From an uncultured Pirellula sp. (GTDB lineage: Bacteria; Planctomycetota; Planctomycetia; Pirellulales; Pirellulaceae): DNA of 12,926 nt. The stretch covers positions 1-12,926 of the forward strand of contig CAITIF010000036.1 in the NCBI GenBank assembly GCA_903892365.1, in the 5' to 3' direction. The position numbers were made by a program, and so were the translations under genes. Of the stretch, positions 8,997 through 12,926 are shown piece by piece (position 1 is the first letter of the stretch; each line of letters opens with the position of its first letter). A model generated the notes under the pieces. The model had not been told where the DNA came from, did not search any database, and worked only from the letters and a program-made list of their open reading frames with translations.

Positions 8997-9026
8997 ATTG
9001 TAGCTCAAAACTATGCCATTTGTGAC
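8997..9026 (-). promoter_or_regulatory. Candidate sigma-70-type promoter for the DUF1559 gene
   Basis: On the minus strand, GTCACA (-35, 4 of 6 consensus bases, at 9021-9026) and TACAAT (-10, 5 of 6, at 8997-9002) are 18 bases apart. Transcription would start near 8990, giving a leader of about 40 bases. This was found by eye in a 164-base divergent region and is untested. Confidence 0.3.
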
Positions 9027-9037
9027 CAAATTCCCGT

Positions 9038-9066
9038 TTGTGCGACTTCCTGCCGGTGTGTAGACT
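9038..9066 (+). promoter_or_regulatory. Candidate sigma-70-type promoter for rsmG
   Basis: TTGTGC (3 of 6) at 9038-9043 and TAGACT (4 of 6) at 9061-9066 are separated by exactly 17 bases. Transcription would start near 9073, about 42 bases before the TTG start. It sits back to back with the candidate DUF1559 promoter. The match is modest. Confidence 0.25.
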
Positions 9067-9114
9067 CGGTGAGATTGGAATAACGGGAATTACTACGATC
9101 TAGGAATCAAGAAG

Positions 9115-9861
9115 TTGCAAGAATCAGACGAACCGACGCCAGCCTCGCGAGCAGGCCTAAAACGACCAGAAGGGGCGGAACAGCGACGCAATGCGACGTT
9201 TGTTGGGGACGCAAGCGACCTTGTGACTCAATTGAAAGAGGTGGCCGCCCCGTTAGCTATCACCGACATTCAGGACGAGACCTGGACCAAAATCGCCGAA
9301 TATTGCATTCAGATTTGGTCCTGGAACCAAAGCATCAATCTCACACGTCACACAACACCCGAGCTGTTCGTAAAACGCGACTTGCTCGATTCGTGGCATC
9401 TTGCAAAGCTGCTAGAGCCCAATGAAGAGATCCTGGATATTGGAACAGGTGGAGGAGTACCCGGGGTTCTCGTGGCTATCCTAAGACCCGATGTTCAAGT
9501 GACGTTATGCGATAGCGTAGCCAAAAAAGCGGTGGTCATGCAACGCGTTGTTGACCAGCTGCAACTGAAGGTGCCCGTGTACCCGCTGAGCGTTCAAAAA
9601 GTGCTTGAGGACTTTCGCTACGATTCGCTAACGGCCCGCGCCGTTGGTCCACTCATCCGACTATGCACTTGGCTACAAGAAGACTGGCACAAGTTTCGCC
9701 GGCTCCTTGCTATCAAAGGACCGAAGTGGGTCGAGGAACGGGGTGAAGCCAGACACAAAGGGGTTCTCAAAAACATCGAACTGCGACGCGTGGCCGCCTA
9801 CAACATGCCGGACACCGAATCGGAGAGCACCATCCTGCAGTTGCTTCGACCGAGAAGCTAA
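9115..9861 (+). CDS. rsmG: 16S rRNA (guanine(527)-N7)-methyltransferase RsmG
   Basis: Methylates N7 of G527 in 16S rRNA using S-adenosylmethionine, in the cytoplasm. The SAM-binding loop is D108-I-G-T-G-G-G-V-P-G117; other family blocks are WNQSINLTRHTTPELFVKRD before it, and LTARAVGPL and LAIKGP after it. The protein is 248 residues against about 207 in E. coli; the excess is an N-terminal extension of some 50 polar, low-complexity residues. No ATG lies in frame before the conserved core and an in-frame TGA sits at 9070-9072. The start is therefore TTG 9115 (weak AGGA at 9102-9105, 9 bases upstream) or a later GTG at 9223, which would remove most of the extension. It faces away from the DUF1559 gene and is followed by pncC after 119 bases. 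Confidence 0.93.
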   Translation: MQESDEPTPASRAGLKRPEGAEQRRNATFVGDASDLVTQLKEVAAPLAITDIQDETWTKIAEYCIQIWSWNQSINLTRHTTPELFVKRDLLDSWHLAKLLEPNEEILDIGTGGGVPGVLVAILRPDVQVTLCDSVAKKAVVMQRVVDQLQLKVPVYPLSVQKVLEDFRYDSLTARAVGPLIRLCTWLQEDWHKFRRLLAIKGPKWVEERGEARHKGVLKNIELRRVAAYNMPDTESESTILQLLRPRS

Positions 9862-9890
9862 GTCTAAGGCCCTATTTCGCAACCGTTGGA

Positions 9891-9922
9891 TTGGGCCAAC
9901 AACAGCTTGGGCCAACAACAGC
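9891..9922 (+). repeat. Perfect 16-bp tandem duplication between rsmG and pncC
   Basis: TTGGGCCAACAACAGC occurs twice with no gap, at 9891-9906 and 9907-9922. The unit is not a multiple of three, and the copies lie between the rsmG stop and the pncC start, so this is non-coding. It fits a recent slippage duplication. The frame that runs through it continues an out-of-frame open frame from rsmG and is not a gene. Confidence 0.95.
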
Positions 9923-9966
9923 TCGGGTGGGTTCCATCACAACCTCTCCGTAAAGACCGCGTTCGT

Positions 9967-9970
9967 GGAG
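9967..9970 (+). promoter_or_regulatory. Shine-Dalgarno GGAG supporting the GTG start of pncC
   Basis: GGAG lies 10 bases before the GTG at 9981. No ATG in the same frame lies before the conserved CinA block, so this site supports the GTG as the start. Confidence 0.5.
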
Positions 9971-9980
9971 CATTGACATC

Positions 9981-10562
9981 GTGGACCTTCATCGCAACCT
10001 CGTTGACCCATCGAAAGTACTCGCCCTGAGGGATCTACTTCGGGCAGGCCATGAACGATTGGTTCTCGCAGAAAGCTGCACCGCTGGTCTCGTCGCAGCG
10101 CTCTTGGGACAGGTTCCTGGAATCTCTGAGTGCCTTTGCGGATCGATGGTCGTTTATCAAACACCCATCAAGCACCAATGGCTGGGTATCGCATCTGAAG
10201 ATTTAAACGACCCCTCGTTGGGACCTGTCAGCGCTCGGGTCACGGAGGCTTTAGCGAAAGCGATTCTTGAGAGAACCCCGCAAGCGACCGTCGCAGCGTC
10301 GATCACTGGCCATTTAGGACCCTCCGCGCCGGCAAACCTGGATGGTGTTGTCTATTGCTCGATTGCGACCAGAGAGACGAACGATCACCATTTTAAAAGT
10401 GAGCCTATGTCCAGTGCGTTTACGAAGCAGTTTCAACTATCTGAAAATGCTCCACGCGATGCGAACGATCTTGACAGCCGAAGAGTCCGGCAGCACGAAG
10501 CAGCAATTCGCTTGGTCGAATACCTAACCGTTTTTTTGAGAGACCGAGAAAAGTCTCGGTAG
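9981..10562 (+). CDS. pncC: CinA C-terminal-domain protein, probable nicotinamide-nucleotide amidase (PncC type)
   Basis: Stand-alone CinA C-terminal domain (193 residues, against about 165 in E. coli PncC). The family deamidates nicotinamide mononucleotide to nicotinate mononucleotide in pyridine-nucleotide salvage. Visible matches are LVLAESCTAGLVAALL (S32 at the position of the proposed catalytic serine), Y59 and K64 in YQTPIKHQWLGI, GPVS near 80, SITGHLGPSAP, DGVVYCSIA, and a closing RRVRQHEAA. The usual GxAGPxGG loop is GHLGPSAP here. About 30 polar residues (from RETNDHH to NDLDSRR) separate the last strand from the final helix, which explains the extra length. The N-terminal MoeA-like CinA domain is absent. 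GTG start with GGAG 10 bases upstream. It probably shares a transcript with rsmG. Confidence 0.85.
   Translation: MDLHRNLVDPSKVLALRDLLRAGHERLVLAESCTAGLVAALLGQVPGISECLCGSMVVYQTPIKHQWLGIASEDLNDPSLGPVSARVTEALAKAILERTPQATVAASITGHLGPSAPANLDGVVYCSIATRETNDHHFKSEPMSSAFTKQFQLSENAPRDANDLDSRRVRQHEAAIRLVEYLTVFLRDREKSR
10543..10560. repeat. Hairpin overlapping the 3' end of pncC
   Basis: ACCGAGA (10543-10549) and TCTCGGT (10554-10560) form a perfect 7-bp stem with loop AAAG, ending on the first base of the pncC stop codon. A run of seven T's precedes it on the plus strand (10531-10537) and no T tract follows it, so it is not a standard intrinsic terminator for pncC. Confidence 0.5.
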
Positions 10563-10589
10563 GTGCTTGGTTGGTAACTGACTGGTACG

Positions 10590-10616
10590 CGTCCCCTGGC
10601 AGAAAACCAGGGGACG
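10590..10616. terminator. Strong hairpin between convergent pncC and clpX, likely bidirectional terminator
   Basis: CGTCCCCTGG (10590-10599) and CCAGGGGACG (10607-10616) form a perfect G+C-rich 10-bp stem around loop CAGAAAA. It lies in the 72-base gap between the pncC stop and the clpX stop, 28 bases past the former and 18 bases past the latter in their own directions. Only a short T run (ATTTCT) follows on the plus strand and none on the minus strand, so it could end transcription weakly or protect transcript 3' ends instead. Confidence 0.6.
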
Positions 10617-10634
10617 AGATTTCTAGAAGTCCGG

Positions 10635-11936
10635 TTAGGCGCTTTCTTTGCGTTCCGGGATGCTCTTGAGATGCATCAGTTTGCCGTCTGCCGCATTGAC
10701 ATCGACGGTGTAAACTGTTCCAGGTGTTTGATCAGGCAATTCAAACATCACATCCAACATGATCTCTTCGATAATGCCCCGAAGTCCACGCGCTCCTACG
10801 CACTTCACGTGGGCTTTCTGAGCGATGTTACGCAATGCCGCCTCAGTAAAGTGAAGCTCGCAGTTTTCCATTCCAAAGAGCGCTTGATATTGTTTAATCA
10901 ATGCATTCTTGGGCTCGCTAAGTACCTTGATCAAGCCAGGGATGTCAAGCGGAGCCAGGGAGGTAACAACCGGCAAGCGTCCTACGAGTTCGGGGATCAT
11001 ACCGAATTCCAAGATATCGTCGGAGGTGACTTGGGCCAGGACAGAGGCTGTGTCACCTTCTTCGCGAATGCTGGAACCAGGGCCAAAGCCCAAGGTCTTC
11101 TTTCCGAGTCGCTTACGGATAATGTCTTCGACCCCAACAAACGTACCACCGCAAATGAATAGGATGTTTGTGGTATCCAATTGGATATACTGCTGCTCTG
11201 GATGCTTACGTCCACCTTGAGGTGGAACATTGGCTACTGTCCCTTCAAGCATTTTCAGCAATGCTTGTTGAACACCTTCACCCGACACATCTCGAGTGAT
11301 AGAAACGTTTTGGCTTGTCTTACCAATCTTATCCAGTTCGTCGATGTAAAGAATGCCTCGCTGGGCGGCTTCGATATCGAAGTCGGCGGCATGCAATAGT
11401 TTCAACAGCAAGTTCTCAACATCTTCACCAACGTAACCAGCTTCGGTCAAGGTGGTAGCATCACCGATCGCGAACGGGACATTGAGCATCTTTGCCAGAG
11501 TGCGAGCCATCAACGTCTTACCGCTACCGGTCGGACCGACCAACAGGATATTCGACTTTTCGATCTCAATATCGGACCCAGACCAACCGGACGACAGTCG
11601 TTTGTAGTGATTGTGAACTGCGACGGCCAAGGTTCGCTTGGTCGGAACCTGCCCGATAACGTATTGATCTAGATGTTCGACGATATCGCGAGGTGTTGGA
11701 ATCTCGTTGAACAACTTTTTCGATGAGGGACGACGGCGCTGTTCTTGATCCAAAATGGACTGACAGAGTTCAATGCACTCGCCGCAAATGTAAACATCGC
11801 CTGGTCCTTCGACCAGCGGACCAACGTCGCGATAGCTTTTGCGACAAAAAGAGCAGAAAGCGTTCTTCTTGGTGGTGCTACCGCTGCTGGCGCCTGCGTT
11901 TCGGCGGCCTGCCATGACTTCCTTACCTGAGGGCAT
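10635..11936 (-). CDS. clpX: ATP-dependent Clp protease ATP-binding subunit ClpX
   Basis: AAA+ unfoldase that recognises tagged proteins and threads them into the ClpP peptidase in the cytoplasm. At 433 residues it has the family's length. The N-terminal zinc domain is complete (C28, C31, C51, C54). Walker A is GPTGSGKT with K140; Walker B is ILYIDELD with D199-E200. The GYVG pore loop ([12 protein letters not shown]), the RKH loop (GGRKHP) and sensor 2 (GARGLR, R386) are all visible. The ClpP-docking loop carries LGF at 282-284 instead of IGF, a conservative change. The ATG at 11936 has AAGGAG 6 bases upstream; M8 is a weaker alternative. No clpP or trigger-factor gene lies in the window. 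Upstream on the same strand, after 293 bases, is a small SHOCT-like membrane protein. Confidence 0.98.
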   Translation of the reverse strand: MPSGKEVMAGRRNAGASSGSTTKKNAFCSFCRKSYRDVGPLVEGPGDVYICGECIELCQSILDQEQRRRPSSKKLFNEIPTPRDIVEHLDQYVIGQVPTKRTLAVAVHNHYKRLSSGWSGSDIEIEKSNILLVGPTGSGKTLMARTLAKMLNVPFAIGDATTLTEAGYVGEDVENLLLKLLHAADFDIEAAQRGILYIDELDKIGKTSQNVSITRDVSGEGVQQALLKMLEGTVANVPPQGGRKHPEQQYIQLDTTNILFICGGTFVGVEDIIRKRLGKKTLGFGPGSSIREEGDTASVLAQVTSDDILEFGMIPELVGRLPVVTSLAPLDIPGLIKVLSEPKNALIKQYQALFGMENCELHFTEAALRNIAQKAHVKCVGARGLRGIIEEIMLDVMFELPDQTPGTVYTVDVNAADGKLMHLKSIPERKESA

Positions 11937-11942
11937 TTTCGA

Positions 11943-11948
11943 CTCCTT
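11943..11948 (-). promoter_or_regulatory. clpX: Shine-Dalgarno AAGGAG of clpX
   Basis: AAGGAG on the minus strand lies 6 bases before the ATG at 11936. It is the clearest ribosome-binding site in the window and favours M1 over M8 as the clpX start. Confidence 0.75.
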
Positions 11949-11972
11949 ACAAGTTCACAACATCGACACGCT

Positions 11973-11991
11973 GCGAAACGACTAGTTTCGC
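11973..11991 (-). promoter_or_regulatory. Hairpin in the clpX 5' leader
   Basis: GCGAAAC (minus strand 11991-11985) and GTTTCGC (11979-11973) form a perfect 7-bp stem around a 5-base loop, 36 bases before the clpX ATG and 24 bases before its Shine-Dalgarno. No T tract follows. If transcription starts further upstream, it lies in the untranslated leader and could affect transcript stability or translation. Its function is inferred from position only. Confidence 0.4.
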
Positions 11992-12229
11992 GAGAATGGG
12001 ATGCAGTTGACAAATGGACGTGGGATATGTGGAAGCTCGATTGGTTTCTTCAAAAATCCGTGATGGAACACGTTTTCTTGAATCGAACCGGGCATCCTTG
12101 TCCACAGTTTCGAGCCGATGGCTATTCTTTGGTTGAGCCAGGAACGGGTCCTGACTGGTTCGGCCTCCCAGACCGATGGGTTGATTCAGATCATTCAAGT
12201 CTAACATACGTTCTGGCCAGAATCAGCGA
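11992..12229. other. Spacer between the SHOCT-like gene and clpX, no convincing gene
   Basis: With the clpX leader this makes a 293-base gap. A minus-strand open frame (11947-12207, 86 codons) and a plus-strand one (from ATG 12027) both cross it, but neither translation resembles a known family and neither has a good ribosome-binding site. A clpX promoter is expected here. The best candidate I see is TTGAAG followed after 17-18 bases by a poor CATATC-like -10 on the minus strand, too weak to call. Confidence 0.5.
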
Positions 12230-12556
12230 CTATTTTTCGTCTGAATTTGGGGCATCGGTTTGTTCGATTGTTTTTGGCTTCACCGCCGAATTCTTGCGGG
12301 GTGCTTCTGCCAGCAACGAAGCTATGTTTCGGAATTCCGCCTCGTTAATGACACCTTCACTCCGCATTTCTTCGAAATTCTTACGTAGCATTTCGTCCAT
12401 TGGGGCGTCTTGCGTGTTGGAATCGCGCAACTTTGACAGGAGGGAAATTGCGATGCCACACACAGTCAACAAAATCAGAACGCCGAGCACGGACTGAAAA
12501 GTAGAGCTTGAAACCAAGCTCCAAATCCAATTCGTAGAATTAGGTGCAGTATTCAT
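12230..12556 (-). CDS. Small single-pass membrane protein with SHOCT-like C-terminal motif
   Basis: A 108-residue protein. A short polar N-terminus leads to one hydrophobic helix at about 20-41 (FQSVLGVLILLTVCGIAISL), then a basic/polar linker, then a SHOCT-like segment at about 56-82 (LRKNFEEMRSEGVINEAEFRNI: paired short helices with G-[VIL]-[IL]-x-x-x-E-F in the turn), then a charged tail. Small proteins of this design are common in planctomycetes; SHOCT segments are thought to mediate oligomerisation or protein contacts, and no specific function is known for this one. The positive-inside rule suggests the C-terminus is cytoplasmic. The ATG at 12556 has no evident Shine-Dalgarno. It lies upstream of clpX on the same strand; whether they share a transcript is unclear. 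The longer plus-strand open frame here is its antisense shadow. Confidence 0.75.
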   Translation of the reverse strand: MNTAPNSTNWIWSLVSSSTFQSVLGVLILLTVCGIAISLLSKLRDSNTQDAPMDEMLRKNFEEMRSEGVINEAEFRNIASLLAEAPRKNSAVKPKTIEQTDAPNSDEK

Positions 12557-12783
12557 TGCAGTGAAAAATCAAGTAGGAAAAGAGTGCTTCGCCACGCGAC
12601 CTAAGGTCTAGATTACTTGATTCATCCCGGGAGTCCATCCCCGCTTGCACGTGCGAATCATACGGATGTCCCGTTCCGAAAGTCTAGGACTTTTTTGTCA
12701 GAAACGACCACTTTTTATCGTAAGCGTCTTGCTCGCCAGCCAGGATTGCTTCTGCGTCGTTATTGCTGAATCGAAGGCAATAT

Positions 12784-12842
12784 CGAATTTCGAACAAGGA
12801 ATGTCGAAATCCAAGGGAATTCGTAAAACACTTCGAAATTCG
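12784..12842. repeat. 11-bp perfect inverted repeat
   Basis: CGAATTTCGAA at 12784-12794 is the exact reverse complement of TTCGAAATTCG at 12832-12842, with 37 bases between the arms. The arms contain the palindrome TTCGAA, and a related TCGAAAT occurs between them (12804-12810). The A+T-rich arms and long spacer fit a pair of protein-binding sites better than a terminator. The function is unknown. Confidence 0.6.
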
Positions 12843-12852
12843 GAGTTCGGAG
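12839..12852. repeat. 7-bp tandem repeat
   Basis: TTCGGAG is directly repeated at 12839-12845 and 12846-12852, overlapping the right arm of the inverted repeat. At this length it could be chance. Confidence 0.5.
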
Positions 12853-12926
12853 TTTGACATTCAAAACAAAACGAAAGCGAATTCCATTGAGCGTTCGCTG
12901 CGTTACGTTTCCCCTGAAAAAATCGA

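Larger units (their letters stand above)
12557..12926. other. Region without a convincing gene
   Basis: These 370 bases lie upstream of the SHOCT-like gene and run to the window edge. One plus-strand open frame (12645-12857, 70 codons) starts with GTG, has no clear ribosome-binding site and gives no recognisable protein. I see no tRNA-like T-loop or acceptor pairing. The region holds an 11-bp inverted repeat and a 7-bp tandem repeat (listed separately) and probably the promoter of the SHOCT-like gene, which I cannot place with confidence. Confidence 0.5.

Noticed and set aside
9644..9976. Plus-strand open frame running from within rsmG across the 16-bp repeats
   Set aside because: It is a shifted frame of rsmG that happens to stay open; the translated repeat region looks like no protein.
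11947..12207. Minus-strand open frame of 86 codons between the SHOCT-like gene and clpX
   Set aside because: Its stop lies within the clpX leader next to the Shine-Dalgarno, it lacks its own ribosome-binding site, and the translation has no domain, signal or membrane segment.
12027..12497. Plus-strand open frame of 156 codons overlapping the SHOCT-like gene
   Set aside because: Its second half is the exact antisense of the SHOCT-like gene, which has a clear membrane helix and motif. The first half gives an unrecognisable Trp-rich sequence without a good ribosome-binding site.
12601..12700. Possible tRNA or structured RNA around a GCACGTGC palindrome and TGATTC/GAATCA pair
   Set aside because: No cloverleaf, T-loop or CCA end can be assembled; the pairing is only 6-8 bases.
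12645..12857. Plus-strand open frame of 70 codons in the terminal region
   Set aside because: GTG start, no convincing ribosome-binding site, no family resemblance, and its end runs through the inverted and tandem repeats.

Overview
The window most likely comes from a planctomycete (Planctomycetota, probably the Pirellulales). The evidence is three kinds of gene: a very large secreted protein joining a 'membrane-bound dehydrogenase' propeller to a Pirellula/Verrucomicrobium-type CxxCH haem domain; a DUF1559 protein with a prepilin-type N-terminus and an H-X9-DG motif; and a small lipoprotein with a transthyretin-like fold. These families are strongly expanded in that group. Base composition looks even throughout (roughly half G+C), and I see no transposase, integrase, tRNA, rRNA, CRISPR array or other sign of a mobile island.

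Layout. (1) 1-3179, plus strand: the last codons of a probable RND adaptor protein, overlapping by ATGA with a complete RND-type inner-membrane efflux permease. (2) 3218-8950, minus strand: transcribed in the order DUF1559 protein, TTR-like lipoprotein, 1325-residue haem-binding propeller/HEAT protein. The first two are 4 bases apart, with a Shine-Dalgarno inside the upstream gene; the third follows after 155 bases. All three have an export or prepilin signal, so this is a cell-envelope cluster. (3) 8951-9114: a divergent intergenic region with a candidate promoter on each strand. (4) 9115-10562, plus strand: rsmG (TTG start) and a stand-alone CinA C-terminal-domain protein of the PncC type (GTG start), separated by 119 bases that contain a perfect 16-bp tandem duplication. 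(5) 10590-10616: a strong hairpin between convergent genes. (6) 10635-12556, minus strand: clpX, and upstream of it a small single-pass membrane protein with a SHOCT-like tail. (7) 12557-12926: no convincing gene, but an 11-bp inverted repeat and a 7-bp tandem repeat.

How the genes work together. The adaptor and permease should form the inner-membrane part of a tripartite efflux pump; no outer-membrane channel gene lies in the window. The minus-strand envelope cluster probably acts outside the cytoplasm, but its substrate cannot be read from the sequence. rsmG, pncC and clpX are housekeeping functions (16S rRNA methylation, NMN salvage, protein unfolding for ClpP); no clpP is adjacent.

I did not find a convincing undescribed system. 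Most of the window is ordinary planctomycete chromosome. The points most worth checking are the modular haem protein and its coupled neighbours, the SHOCT-like protein beside clpX, the hairpin in the clpX leader, and the repeats at 9891-9922 and 12784-12852.
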